Positions 36,546 through 45,888 of a DNA stretch of 64,000 nt are shown here, piece by piece. The first letter of the stretch is position 1. Each line of letters opens with the position of its first letter. Source of the DNA: PHAA01 sp964584415. GTDB taxonomy: Bacteria; Bacillota; Syntrophomonadia; Syntrophomonadales; Syntrophomonadaceae. Below the pieces are notes generated by a model. It did no database searches, had not been told where the DNA came from, and saw only the letters and a list, made by a program, of their open reading frames with translations. The position numbers and the translations under genes are program-made. The stretch spans positions 1 to 64,000 of the forward strand of contig CAZOZX010000001.1 in assembly GCA_964584415.1 (NCBI GenBank). Reading direction: 5' to 3'.

Positions 36546-37967
36546 TCACCACTTCATCCAGGCTGAAATTCTCCCCAATACGTAACCGCTAGTAAAAAAA
36601 ACTACCTTGCGATGTTGGGCGGGCTTTGGCTGCAGACTATGCCAGAGTCGGGTAAAATAAAGCAAGGCTAGGATGGCAGACAGCAATTCCGAAATCGAGA
36701 ACGCCAACCAAACGCCGTTTATCCCCAGGTAATAGGAAAGGATAAATATAGCCGGCAGGAAAAATCCGATCTGTCTAATTATTGACAGCGCCATAGCGCT
36801 TACTCCCCTGTCTACCGATTGTAAAACGCTGCCCAAGATTATGATCGGGCCCATTACCGGCAGGCAGAGGGTAGCCAATCTTAGGCAGGATATACCCGCC
36901 AGTATCAATTCCCTATCGCTGGTGAAACGGCTCATTAGCCATTCAGAATTAGCCTGCATCGCTAACCAACCTACTAATACAAATATAAAGGAGACAACCG
37001 AAGCCTTGATTATGGCCTCTTTTACTCTTTCATGGTCGCCGGCACCATATGCAAATCCGATAATAGGCATGGCCCCCTGGGTCAGTCCATAAACAGGCAT
37101 ATAGATCAAAGACCGTATTCTTGAGAATATGCCCATAACTGCAACCGCAACGCTGCCAAAACCTAACAGTATTTTATTGAACAATACCAACAGGGCTACG
37201 CTCAACAACTCCATTAGTAAAGCTGGCAGCCCCACCTTGTATATACCGAATAAAACTCTTAAATCAGGTCTAAAATGGTGCCAAGACCAGGACAAATAAA
37301 CCCGCGACCTATACATTGTCTGCAGAGAAATCAGCGAGCAGAAAGCCAGAGCTATAATATCTGCCCAGGCTGCGCCACTCAATCCCATTGGCGGCAAAGG
37401 CCCCAGTCCGAATATCAACACCGGATCCAGAATTACGTTGAACATAATACCAACAACCGCAAGAAGAATTGGCAGGGAGGCATTTCCTTCACCCTGAAGG
37501 ATGTTCCCGCATATCATCGGTATAAACGTGAATAAGCTGCCCATTAATATTATATAGAGATATTGTCTGCACATGGAATAAAGCTCCGCTGTACAGCCAA
37601 ACATCCGCAGGAGTCCGTCAATATTAGCCACTCCCAGGCAAGAAAAAAGCACACCATAGATGACGCATATAATCAGGCCATGCCAGGCAATGTTGTCAGC
37701 CCTTTTATATTCCCTCATCCCTAATGTGCGGGAGAGCAGTGATGTAATTCCGACTCCTGTGGCTGATCCTACCGATACCAATAGTATCTCAATAGGTATA
37801 CATAACGTTATCGCCGCCAAAGCGCCGGTACCTAATTTGGCCACAAAAAAGGTATCAATTAGACCAAACAAGGAGTATATAATCATGCCAGTAATGGCAG
37901 GCAAGGAAAGCCTGAGCATTAACCGGCCCACTCTATCCTCGAAAATCTTATCTTCAGTTCTGTTCAT
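36546..37967 (-). CDS. MATE family efflux transporter
   Basis: This 473-residue integral membrane protein has about 12 transmembrane helices in two related halves. It includes the MATE-typical LSLPAITGMIIYSLFGLIDTFFVAKLG opening and a second bundle with KVGLPALLMELLSVALLVLFNKILLG. Such proteins export cationic drugs or metabolites with Na+ or H+. The start has AGGAGGGTG. It is inserted between comEC and holA, relative to the Bacillus order. Substrate is unknown. Confidence 0.92.
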   Translation of the reverse strand: MNRTEDKIFEDRVGRLMLRLSLPAITGMIIYSLFGLIDTFFVAKLGTGALAAITLCIPIEILLVSVGSATGVGITSLLSRTLGMREYKRADNIAWHGLIICVIYGVLFSCLGVANIDGLLRMFGCTAELYSMCRQYLYIILMGSLFTFIPMICGNILQGEGNASLPILLAVVGIMFNVILDPVLIFGLGPLPPMGLSGAAWADIIALAFCSLISLQTMYRSRVYLSWSWHHFRPDLRVLFGIYKVGLPALLMELLSVALLVLFNKILLGFGSVAVAVMGIFSRIRSLIYMPVYGLTQGAMPIIGFAYGAGDHERVKEAIIKASVVSFIFVLVGWLAMQANSEWLMSRFTSDRELILAGISCLRLATLCLPVMGPIIILGSVLQSVDRGVSAMALSIIRQIGFFLPAIFILSYYLGINGVWLAFSISELLSAILALLYFTRLWHSLQPKPAQHRKVVFFTSGYVLGRISAWMKW

Positions 37968-38025
37968 TTCACCCTCCTGCCTATAGTTATGAAGGCCAGG
38001 GGGATTAGTATGACTTTCTCGGCAC

Positions 38026-40311
38026 TTAACGCGAAACCAGGCGCTGACTGTTAACAGAAATATCCAAACCGTTACTGTTTACCGTTACTGCACCATCTCT
38101 ATCAGTACGCAGCACCTTAACCCTCTCCTCAGCCAAGGATTCCAGCACTAAGGGGTGTGGATGTCCAAATGGATTGTCTGCCCCTACGGAAATCACGGCG
38201 TATTTAGGTTGCATCGACTGATAAAATTCCGGGGATAAAGATCCCTTACTGCCATGATGGGGTATCTTTATTAAAGTCACGGGATGCGGCACATATGCGG
38301 CCAGGTCTGATAAGACCGCAGCCGACACATCACCGGTCAATAAAACCGAGAACTGCTTGAAATCAATACTGATAACTACTGAATCACGATTGTTGTCTAA
38401 ACCATCGGAATCAGGTTGAGGATGAAGAACTTTAATATCGAGTTTATCGTCAATCTGAATCGACTTTCCGGCTTCCAGAAACAAACAGGGAACCTTGTTG
38501 TATCGGGCTGCTTCCCGCAATGGCTGATAATCTTCATCCTTTGCCAAGCTAGAAGATATCCCCAGACTTTTAACCGGCATCTCCTCTATAACCTCGACCA
38601 GTCCCTGTACATGGTCCACATCTGGATGGGTACTGATAACCAGGTCTAACTTGCGAATACCTCTATGATGTAAGTAGGGCAATAATCTTTTAGCCCCGAC
38701 ATCGAAAAGCTGGCTCCCTCCGCCATCTACCAGAATGAACCTTCCCCGGGGACTTTTAATCAGAACAGCATCACCCTGGCCAACATCAATAAAAATTATC
38801 TCCATTTCTCCTCTATTGTAGATACCAGGCGGTAGAAAGAGAATTATCAACCAGATTAATAATAATCCTGCTGCTGGTATACAAAACCGGGAACTATGCA
38901 GGCGTAGTGAATACAATAGCAGAGCCAAAGCTGCATAATATAATCCGACCAAGATTGGGCTGGGGCTGGCTACCCAAATATATGCTCCCGGCATCTTTGC
39001 CACCCAATCGACCAACCTTAAAATGAGTTCAATAGACATACCGGCTGGATATATAAATATGGAAGCAATTAACGGCAGCCATATAGAAAAGATACTGGCT
39101 AAAAAGCCAAGGATGACAGCGGCTCCAGAAAGATAGGTGGTTGCTATATTGGTAAGAATTGAGCTAGGTGTAAAAAGATTAAAATGGTAGGCCACCAAGG
39201 GCAGTATCGCCATTTCAGCGCAAATCGGAACCAGGATTATATCCTTGATAAGACCGCGACCCGGAAGGCAAGAGCGTAAGCACGGGAATATATAAACCAA
39301 CCCTGCAGTAGCCAGCATGGTTAATTGAAAACTAAGGTTAAATAATTGCATCGGATCGAAAAGTAAAATAGCCGATCCGGAAATCGCCAAAGCGTTCAGG
39401 AGACCGTTTTCTCGCCCGCTCAAATAGGCCAACAATCCCAAGATTCCCATAAGAACGGCTCGAATAACCGGGGGTGGCCAACCCACCATAGCACCATATA
39501 CTATTAAGCTGGTCACCCCAGCTACAAACTTACCCTTGTTTTTTGATCCCGTCAAACCAGCCAGCCAATTGACTAGAACCAACAGAAATCCGACATGCAA
39601 TCCGCCTACTGAAAAAAGATGAACTATACCGGTCTTCTGAAAATCCTCATACTGCTGGTCATCCATTCCTGCCCGGCCACCCCACAACATGCCGAGTAAA
39701 ACCGAAGCCTCCTGTGAAGGCAATTCCGTCCGGGTAAATTTTTCAGCTCTACTGCGTAAGGAATCTACCCACCTGATAACGCCGCTGGCTTTTTGGACAT
39801 TCCGGGCCTGGGCCGGATCTTTAACAGTCAAATTGTAGTAAATACCCTGGTTGGCTAAATAGGTTGGAAAATCAAATTCTCCGGGATTTCCCGGGGAGCG
39901 GGGTGGTTTCAACATGCCCTCCAGATTCAAACGATCCCCCCGGGTAAAATCCACCGGGAAAAGACATACAACCCGTATTTTGTGCTGATACGGAGATTCG
40001 CTTTCCGACTCAATTACGAAAACTGTCTTTTGCCCATCAAAATAGGGAATGCTGTCCACTCTTCCGTTTATCTGGACCCCGGTCTGCTCCGGTAGACTGC
40101 CAAGGGGAAGCGGGGCTGCGACCTGGTACAATAGCAGACCTATAAAGATGAAACCCACTATCCAGGCTAGAGAGGGACGTCTTTTAGAACAAAGGCTCAT
40201 ACCTAACACTATTATTAACAACAATGTCAGTAAAAACAGCCAGGCTCTATAATGAGCTAAACAGATGCCCACCGCGAGACAAATAAATATTGCTGACCAT
40301 GAAATCTTCAT
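38026..40311 (-). CDS. comEC: Competence channel protein ComEC
   Basis: This 761-residue protein forms the DNA uptake channel across the membrane. N-terminal TM helices and a DUF4131-type OB region are followed by the multi-span Competence domain (GIVHLFSVGGLHVGFLLVLVNW). A C-terminal metallo-beta-lactamase domain from about residue 505 has DVGQGDAVLIKSP, STHPDVDHVQGL and KIPHHGSKGS. This may be the nuclease that degrades the non-transported strand. It lies five bases after comEA. Confidence 0.95.
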   Translation of the reverse strand: MKISWSAIFICLAVGICLAHYRAWLFLLTLLLIIVLGMSLCSKRRPSLAWIVGFIFIGLLLYQVAAPLPLGSLPEQTGVQINGRVDSIPYFDGQKTVFVIESESESPYQHKIRVVCLFPVDFTRGDRLNLEGMLKPPRSPGNPGEFDFPTYLANQGIYYNLTVKDPAQARNVQKASGVIRWVDSLRSRAEKFTRTELPSQEASVLLGMLWGGRAGMDDQQYEDFQKTGIVHLFSVGGLHVGFLLVLVNWLAGLTGSKNKGKFVAGVTSLIVYGAMVGWPPPVIRAVLMGILGLLAYLSGRENGLLNALAISGSAILLFDPMQLFNLSFQLTMLATAGLVYIFPCLRSCLPGRGLIKDIILVPICAEMAILPLVAYHFNLFTPSSILTNIATTYLSGAAVILGFLASIFSIWLPLIASIFIYPAGMSIELILRLVDWVAKMPGAYIWVASPSPILVGLYYAALALLLYSLRLHSSRFCIPAAGLLLIWLIILFLPPGIYNRGEMEIIFIDVGQGDAVLIKSPRGRFILVDGGGSQLFDVGAKRLLPYLHHRGIRKLDLVISTHPDVDHVQGLVEVIEEMPVKSLGISSSLAKDEDYQPLREAARYNKVPCLFLEAGKSIQIDDKLDIKVLHPQPDSDGLDNNRDSVVISIDFKQFSVLLTGDVSAAVLSDLAAYVPHPVTLIKIPHHGSKGSLSPEFYQSMQPKYAVISVGADNPFGHPHPLVLESLAEERVKVLRTDRDGAVTVNSNGLDISVNSQRLVSR

Positions 40312-40315
40312 CTTA

Positions 40316-40948
40316 CTATCTAACCGTTATTAGTTCCTTCAACTCGGCAAATTTTTTATCCCCGATGCCACTGACTTGATTAAGATCCTCTGGCTTGGCA
40401 AATAGGCCGTGGAGGCTGCGATAATCGACAATTCTCTGCGCTATAGTGGGTCCAATACCTGGAAGCTTGTCATCAAGTTCCTGTACACTGGCGGTATTGA
40501 TATTAACCCGTCCCGTTTGTCCCGCCGATAGGGATGCCCCTGATATGATTCCAGTGCTAACCATAGCTGTTGGTTCTTCCCCGGCAAGGGGAACAACAAT
40601 AGCCATTCCATCGTCCAACTTTTGAGCCAGATTAATCATCTGGAGATTGGCCTCCGGCAAAGCCTTAGCCAATTCCACTGCTTCAACCACACGCGCGTCA
40701 ACCGGCAGTTTATATACTCCGGGCTGGGCAACCGCACCGGTTACGTATACCTGGATTATGCTGGATTCCCCCGCATCTTCAACCTTTTGGTCCGAATCAC
40801 TGGTATTCTCCAGTTCAATTTCCTGTTTCTGATTACTGGCATTTCTGAAATCTCCATACTTCATACCCAAAGTAAAAATCAGTATCAATATCAGGATTCC
40901 AGCTGCCCAAAGGTAACGCTTCTCCAAATTAAGCAATTTTACCACCAC
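40316..40948 (-). CDS. comEA: Competence DNA-binding protein ComEA
   Basis: This 210-residue protein has one N-terminal TM helix (about 13-29) and an SLBB-like beta domain (IQVYVTGAVAQPGVYKLP, about 65-130). A C-terminal helix-hairpin-helix pair (VNINTASVQELDDKLPGIGPTIAQRIVDYR) binds incoming duplex DNA. With ComEC it gives the organism at least the core of a natural transformation apparatus. It starts at one of two adjacent GTG codons. It diverges from leuS. Confidence 0.95.
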   Translation of the reverse strand: MVVKLLNLEKRYLWAAGILILILIFTLGMKYGDFRNASNQKQEIELENTSDSDQKVEDAGESSIIQVYVTGAVAQPGVYKLPVDARVVEAVELAKALPEANLQMINLAQKLDDGMAIVVPLAGEEPTAMVSTGIISGASLSAGQTGRVNINTASVQELDDKLPGIGPTIAQRIVDYRSLHGLFAKPEDLNQVSGIGDKKFAELKELITVR

Positions 40949-41088
40949 CTTCTACTAATAGTTCTCCGTTTTCCTAATAATCCCTTTTTTGTTATATAGT
41001 TGTTGGTTGAAATTGGGCCGCTTATTGGGTAAAACGCTATGGCCGGGATTTCGGTGCTGGCCATCATCGGACCAAAAATCATAATTGG

Positions 41089-41117
41089 TTGACTTTGAAG
41101 GTTTCTTATCATATAAT
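41089..41117 (+). promoter_or_regulatory. Promoter of the leuS leader and embedded tRNA
   Basis: TTGACT (41089-41094) and a perfect TATAAT (41112-41117) are spaced by 17 bp. Transcription would begin near 41124. It is one of the best sigma-A-type promoters in the window and would drive the T-box leader, the tRNA inside it, and leuS. Confidence 0.88.
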
Positions 41118-41164
41118 GGCTAATGTCAATTAAAGAAAAAACATGCAATGAGCCGGAGTAGTAG

Positions 41165-41445
41165 GCAATTCTTAGACAGAGAGTCACCGTTTGGTGGAAG
41201 GTGGCAAGTATATTGTCGAACTCGCCGGGGAGCATCCCAGGTGAATACAGTAGCCTGAGACGGTTTACACCGTTACAAGAATGAGTGGTCAAGTTGTGGG
41301 GCTATGGCGAAGTTGGGATCGCGCTTGAATGGCATTCAAGAGGCCGTGGGTTCGAATCCCACTAGCTCCACCATATTTAACTTGTCAAACTGGGTGGCAC
41401 CGCGGGAAAACAACTCTCGTCCCTATTAGGGATGAGGGTTTTTTA
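41165..41445 (+). promoter_or_regulatory. T-box riboswitch (leucine) of leuS, interrupted by a tRNA gene
   Basis: Stem I elements are AGAGAG (41178-41183), GGTGGAA and GAA-CTC, with the Leu specifier CTC at 41221-41223. CAGTAG and the ACGGTTT...CCGTTA...GAATGAGTGG Stem II/IIA-B region follow. The T-box core GGGTGGCACCGCGG is at 41392-41405. The terminator is an 11-bp stem (41414-41424 with 41428-41438) and six T. Between Stem II and the T-box, CAAGTT (41290-41295) pairs with AACTTG (41379-41384) as Stem III, and its loop is occupied by a complete tRNA-Ala. Confidence 0.92.
41298..41373 (+). tRNA. tRNA-Ala (anticodon GGC) inside the leuS T-box leader
   Basis: All 76 positions can be placed. 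The acceptor stem GGGGCTA/TAGCTCC contains the G3-U70 pair that defines alanine. The D stem is GCGA/TCGC with an AGTTGGGA loop. The anticodon stem CTTGA/TCAAG carries loop ATGGCAT with anticodon GGC. The five-base variable region is AGGCC, and the T arm is GTGGG-TTCGAAT-CCCAC. The end is ACCA with CCA encoded. The D stem differs from the common GCTC/GAGC by compensating changes, which argues for a functional fold. It is framed by Stem III of the T-box, two bases on the 5' side and five on the 3' side. Confidence 0.93.
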
Positions 41446-41474
41446 GTTTCCTAATAAAAAACAAGGAGGCTTAT

Positions 41475-43952
41475 ATGGACAATAATTATGATTTCAAAAC
41501 AATTGAGCCCAAATGGCAAAACTACTGGTTCGACAACCAATTCTTCAAGGTTACAGAAGATCCTAATAAGCCCAAGTACTACGATTTAGAGATGTTTCCC
41601 TATCCCTCCGGCAACCTCCATATGGGGCATGTACGCAATTACGCCATCGGCGATGTTGTCGCCAGGTTCAAGACCATGAACGGATTTAACGTTTTGCATC
41701 CTATGGGCTGGGATGCCTTTGGTCTTCCCGCTGAAAATGCGGCCATAAAACATGGTCACCATCCTGCCCAATGGACCTATGCCAATATCGAGAACATGAA
41801 AGTGCAGCTCAAGACCCTGGGAATCAGCTATGACTGGGATCGTGAATTAGCCAGCTGCAAGCCCGATTATTATAAATTTACCCAATGGATGTTCTTAAAA
41901 CTATATGAACATGACTTGGCCTATAAAAAGAGCGCGGCGGTTAACTGGTGTCCTTCTTGCGCGACTGTGCTGGCCAATGAGCAGGTTGTGGACGGCGCTT
42001 GTGAGCGGTGTGACACGGTGGTAACCAAGCGCAATCTTACCCAATGGTTCTTCAAAATAACCGACTATGCCCAGAGGCTCCTGGACGACCTGGAAATATT
42101 GCCGGGTTGGCCTGATAAAGTTAAGACCATGCAGCGCAACTGGATAGGTCGCAGCGAGGGTTGTCAGTTCGATCTGGCCATAGAAAACAGCAGTGAAATA
42201 ATGACCGTATTTACGACTCGGCCGGATACTGTTTTCGGAATAACTTATATGGTTTTGTCCCCGGAACATCCGCTAGTAGAAACGATCAGCAAGGGCACTG
42301 CCCAAGAGGAGCAGGTTAAGGAATTCGTACACCGTATGCAGTTTGTCAGTGATATCGACCGGACCTCTAACGAAGCCGAGAAAGAGGGGGTCTTCACGGG
42401 AGCTTATGCTATTAATCCCATGAACGGCGAACGTATACCGATCTGGATAGCCAACTATGTTTTGATCGATTATGGCACCGGCGCCATTATGGCGGTCCCC
42501 GCGCATGATCAACGTGACTTTGAGTTTGCCCGCAAGTATGAACTGCCGATCAAGGTAGTAATTAAAGCTCCGGATTCACCCAGTGATGGTGCAAGTATGA
42601 CCGAAGCTTATGTTGAACATGGCTGCATGGTAAACTCGAGTATTTTTGATGGATTAAGCGTTGAAGATGGTAAAAAGCAGGTTACTGCCCATATGCAAAA
42701 GGAAGGCTTGGGTCAAGCCATGATCAATTTCCGTTTGCGGGACTGGCTGATCTCGCGCCAACGCTACTGGGGCTGTCCAATCCCGATGATCTACTGCGAA
42801 AAATGCGGTTTGAATCCGGTTCCCGAGGCTGACCTGCCGGTATTATTGCCGGAGGACGTAGAGTTCAGGCCTTCCGGGGAATCACCACTTAACTATGTTG
42901 AATCCTTCTATAAAACCGAATGTCCGGTCTGCGGCGGCCCAGCCCGACGGGAAACAGATACCATGGATACCTTTGTATGTTCTTCCTGGTATTTTGATAG
43001 ATTCTGTGATCCCCATAACAGCACCCTGCCCTTCAGTAAAGAAGCGATTGATTACTGGATGCCGGTCGACCAATATATCGGCGGGGTGGAGCATGCCATT
43101 CTGCACCTGATGTACTCCCGGTTTTTCACCAAGTTCTTGCATGACATCAATATCTTATCGTGTGACGAGCCATTTACCAACCTGCTCACCCAGGGTATGG
43201 TTTTGAAAGACGGATCCAAAATGTCCAAATCCAAAGGGAACGTTGTGAGTCCAGAGGATATAATCAACACTTACGGAGCTGATACCGCTCGTCTGTTCAT
43301 CTTGTTTGCCTCTCCTCCCGAACGCGATCTGGAATGGAGTGATCAGGGGGTGGAAGGATCGTCCCGTTTCCTAAACCGGGTATGGCGGGCGGTTACCAGT
43401 TGTGCTGAGGATATCAAGGATATCAGCATCCCAGCCAGTTTCGGCGAACTGGACCCGGAAGCACGTAAGCTGCGCTATAAAACTCATGCTACCATCAAAA
43501 AGGTCAGCGAGGATATCGAACAGCGATTTAACTTCAATACCGCTATTAGTGCCATTATGGAATTGAATAATATGCTCAACACTTATCTGGATCAGGATGA
43601 GCAAGACCTTTCGGTTCTAAAAGAGGCAGTGGAAACCATGATCGTTTTGTTAAGCCCGTTTTCACCGCATATCTGCGAGGAACTCTGGCAAATTTGCGGC
43701 CATTCACAGAGCATATACCATGTAAGCTGGCCTCGTTATGAAGCCGAGGCTTTGGTGCAGGATGAGATTGAAATTGCTATCCAGATAAGCGGCAAAGTAC
43801 GGGATCGCATGGTGGTACCGGCATCGACATCAGAAGAGGAATTGAAAAGCCTGGCCCTGGCCCAGCCCAAAGTACAAGAACTGTTAGCCGGCAAGCAGGT
43901 AATAAAGGCTATTGTAGTCCCGGCAAAACTGGTTAACATTGTAGCCAAATAA
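41475..43952 (+). CDS. leuS: Leucyl-tRNA synthetase
   Basis: This 825-residue class I synthetase has the HIGH-type motif in [15 protein letters not shown] (near 40-50) and a zinc-type insertion with CPSC and CERC. A CP1 editing domain shows [14 protein letters not shown] and the [19 protein letters not shown] motif. KMSKSKGN lies near 580 and the anticodon-binding and C-terminal domains complete it. The ATG has AAGGAGG. Expression depends on the T-box leader sensing uncharged tRNA-Leu. It is the only plus-strand gene in this part of the map. Confidence 0.98.
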   Translation: MDNNYDFKTIEPKWQNYWFDNQFFKVTEDPNKPKYYDLEMFPYPSGNLHMGHVRNYAIGDVVARFKTMNGFNVLHPMGWDAFGLPAENAAIKHGHHPAQWTYANIENMKVQLKTLGISYDWDRELASCKPDYYKFTQWMFLKLYEHDLAYKKSAAVNWCPSCATVLANEQVVDGACERCDTVVTKRNLTQWFFKITDYAQRLLDDLEILPGWPDKVKTMQRNWIGRSEGCQFDLAIENSSEIMTVFTTRPDTVFGITYMVLSPEHPLVETISKGTAQEEQVKEFVHRMQFVSDIDRTSNEAEKEGVFTGAYAINPMNGERIPIWIANYVLIDYGTGAIMAVPAHDQRDFEFARKYELPIKVVIKAPDSPSDGASMTEAYVEHGCMVNSSIFDGLSVEDGKKQVTAHMQKEGLGQAMINFRLRDWLISRQRYWGCPIPMIYCEKCGLNPVPEADLPVLLPEDVEFRPSGESPLNYVESFYKTECPVCGGPARRETDTMDTFVCSSWYFDRFCDPHNSTLPFSKEAIDYWMPVDQYIGGVEHAILHLMYSRFFTKFLHDINILSCDEPFTNLLTQGMVLKDGSKMSKSKGNVVSPEDIINTYGADTARLFILFASPPERDLEWSDQGVEGSSRFLNRVWRAVTSCAEDIKDISIPASFGELDPEARKLRYKTHATIKKVSEDIEQRFNFNTAISAIMELNNMLNTYLDQDEQDLSVLKEAVETMIVLLSPFSPHICEELWQICGHSQSIYHVSWPRYEAEALVQDEIEIAIQISGKVRDRMVVPASTSEEELKSLALAQPKVQELLAGKQVIKAIVVPAKLVNIVAK

Positions 43953-43975
43953 TACAGAGCGAAGCCAAAATACCA

Positions 43976-44025
43976 AAAGCCCTTTTCAGTCTGGTAGAAG
44001 AACCGGCTGGAAAGGGCTTTGTTTA
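43976..44025 (+). terminator. Terminator shared by leuS and rsfS
   Basis: A long stem, AAAGCCCTTT plus CAG paired with CTG plus AAAGGGCTTT, has a GGT/ACC inner pairing. T-rich sequence follows on both strands. It lies between the convergent stops of leuS and rsfS. Confidence 0.82.
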
Positions 44026-44041
44026 TTTAATTCCAATTCAA

Positions 44042-44395
44042 TTACTGCTGATTGTCTATATTCACCTTACGGGCATCAGCCCATAGATGTTCCAGTTTAT
44101 AATATTCACGTTCCTCCTGGCGGAATATGTGCAGGATAGTAGACCCATAGTCCAAAACCACCCAGGTCCCTTGCTGATAGCCTTCCCGGCGCAGCACTGA
44201 GATACCCTGCTCTTCCAGCTTTTTCTCTACATTATCAGCAATGCTGTGAATCTGAACCATATTACGTCCGCTGCAAATAACAAAATAATCCGCAATGATG
44301 GTTTTCTCATTTACATCTAAAACCACCAGGTCCATGGCTTTTTCTTCCAGCGCTGCATCCACGACGAGTTGCATTAACTTTTCCTCGGTTATCAA
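44042..44395 (-). CDS. rsfS: Ribosomal silencing factor RsfS
   Basis: This 117-residue protein binds L14 and blocks subunit joining when nutrients are short. Family segments are KAMDLVVLDVNEKTIIADYFVICSG and the C-terminal GTWVVLDYGSTILHIFRQEEREYYKLEHLW. The start is a TTG six bases after GGAGGG. It lies after yqeK and nadD, the usual order. Confidence 0.96.
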   Translation of the reverse strand: MITEEKLMQLVVDAALEEKAMDLVVLDVNEKTIIADYFVICSGRNMVQIHSIADNVEKKLEEQGISVLRREGYQQGTWVVLDYGSTILHIFRQEEREYYKLEHLWADARKVNIDNQQ

Positions 44396-44468
44396 AAACA
44401 GCCCTCCTACAGTTTGTATATTTGATAATATCTTTACCCACTGGGGATTACATAAATAATAATTATCT

Positions 44469-45056
44469 TTATAGCATATGGTGTCCTATTTTGCGCAGAA
44501 ATTCGTTTCTTACCTCGACGGTGCGGGGATGAAGTAACCGGCCACGCTCAAGGCAATAAATGATAGTAGATTCTACCCCGAGAAGCATGGCACCGTCTAA
44601 ATCGTATTCTGATAACTGGCGCAGGCGCTCCAAATGCGGGTACTCGCTCCGACCTGGCTCAATCATATCCGCCAGGTAGATTATTTTATCCAGGGTACTC
44701 ATATGGGTCGAACCAATGGTATGAGCTCGAACTGCTTCCAGCATTTCAGCATCATCCACCTCTAAACCAGTCTCCAAAAGGTAGGCTCCTACCGGCGCAT
44801 GCAAGAGATCGGGCGTCTCTTCTTCAGTTCGATCGGTGATCAAGCCAGCTGTTCCGGCAATCTCCAGCAACTTGGCGGAGCCCAGATTTTTGGCATAATC
44901 ATGGAACACACCGGTAATAAAAGCCTTCCGGGGGTCCACTCCGAATCTGGCTGCCATCTTTTCAGCCACCCGGGCTACTCCCATACTGTGCTCATAGCGG
45001 TTTTGGGAAAGCCGGTTTTTTATGATACGTTGAGCCTGCGCAGTTGAATAATTCAT
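44469..45056 (-). CDS. yqeK: YqeK family HD hydrolase (Ap4A hydrolase type)
   Basis: This 195-residue HD-domain enzyme has YEHSMGVARVAEKMAARFGVD, FHDYAKN, LHAPVGAYLLE and HTIGSTHMSTLDKIIYLADMIEPGR. These metal-binding residues match the bacterial YqeK group that splits diadenosine tetraphosphate symmetrically. I take the ATG at 45056, one base after the nadD stop. The longer frame would run through the end of nadD. Confidence 0.92.
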   Translation of the reverse strand: MNYSTAQAQRIIKNRLSQNRYEHSMGVARVAEKMAARFGVDPRKAFITGVFHDYAKNLGSAKLLEIAGTAGLITDRTEEETPDLLHAPVGAYLLETGLEVDDAEMLEAVRAHTIGSTHMSTLDKIIYLADMIEPGRSEYPHLERLRQLSEYDLDGAMLLGVESTIIYCLERGRLLHPRTVEVRNEFLRKIGHHML

Positions 45057-45057
45057 G

Positions 45058-45678
45058 TCATAGATCGCCTTTATATAGTATGTGGTCATATATATATTGC
45101 TCAACTTCAGGCGGAAGTAGGTATTTAATAGTCTTTCCCTGCTCGATCCTTTCCCTGATGGTACTTGACGAAATCTCAAAACCGGGGATAGGGATAACCT
45201 CCATCTTCTCCCACATTAAAACCGGTATCCCGGTAAAACGCTCATCTTCAGGATTCATATGGTAGCCAGGACGGGTAACCACGATCATGCTGCATAATTC
45301 GGCCAGTCGATCGGTATCCTTCCAGGTGTTCATAAACATAAATGCGTCTATCCCCAGGATAAAATAAATGTCGGTCCCGGGGTACATACGGTGAAAATCA
45401 GCTACCGTTTCAACCGAATAGGACAAGCCCTTTCTTTCTATTTCCAAATCAGATACGGAAAAATATGAATTGTCCTGTACAGCTAATTCCACCATCTTCA
45501 ACCGGTGCTGACTGTCTAAAATCTCCCCTAAATCCTTATGGGGTGGCCGAGCCGAAGGGATAAATATGATATGGTTCAGGGCAAAAGCCTCCCGGGCAAA
45601 TTCAGCTGCCACCAAGTGCCCATAATGAATCGGGTTGAAGGTTCCGCCCATAATGCCCAGTTTCTTCACCTTAATCAA
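45058..45678 (-). CDS. nadD: Nicotinate-nucleotide adenylyltransferase
   Basis: This 206-residue enzyme joins ATP to nicotinate mononucleotide in NAD synthesis. The nucleotidyltransferase motif GIMGGTFNPIHYGHL is at residues 8-22, followed by FIPSARPPHK and the C-terminal ISSSTIRERI. A TTG at 45678 or a GTG three codons later can start it. It precedes yqeK, as in B. subtilis. Confidence 0.96.
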   Translation of the reverse strand: MIKVKKLGIMGGTFNPIHYGHLVAAEFAREAFALNHIIFIPSARPPHKDLGEILDSQHRLKMVELAVQDNSYFSVSDLEIERKGLSYSVETVADFHRMYPGTDIYFILGIDAFMFMNTWKDTDRLAELCSMIVVTRPGYHMNPEDERFTGIPVLMWEKMEVIPIPGFEISSSTIRERIEQGKTIKYLLPPEVEQYIYDHILYKGDL

Positions 45679-45888
45679 TCAAATCCCACCCCGTCTGAAA
45701 TACTGCCCTTTGGTAGTCCTTCAGCGGCCAAATTTCTATGCTTAATCATAACTGATTGCAGGCAAATTATGCAAACCTGCCCTGACAGATAAATCAATAA
45801 GCAAAATGAATCGATCTTTTGTATAATGTATAAGTATGATTTAACCCCCCATTTGCTAAAGAGAACTGAAGGGAGACCCGTTCCGATC

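Noticed and set aside
40939..41292. Minus-strand open frame of 117 codons upstream of comEA
   Set aside because: It is antisense to the leuS promoter and T-box Stem I, has no recognisable product, and the RNA elements on the plus strand explain the sequence.
45826..45888. 21-codon N-terminal extension of the Cys-rich protein
   Set aside because: It contains the putative promoter -10 region and no ribosome binding site. The ATG at 45889 is preceded by GGGAG.
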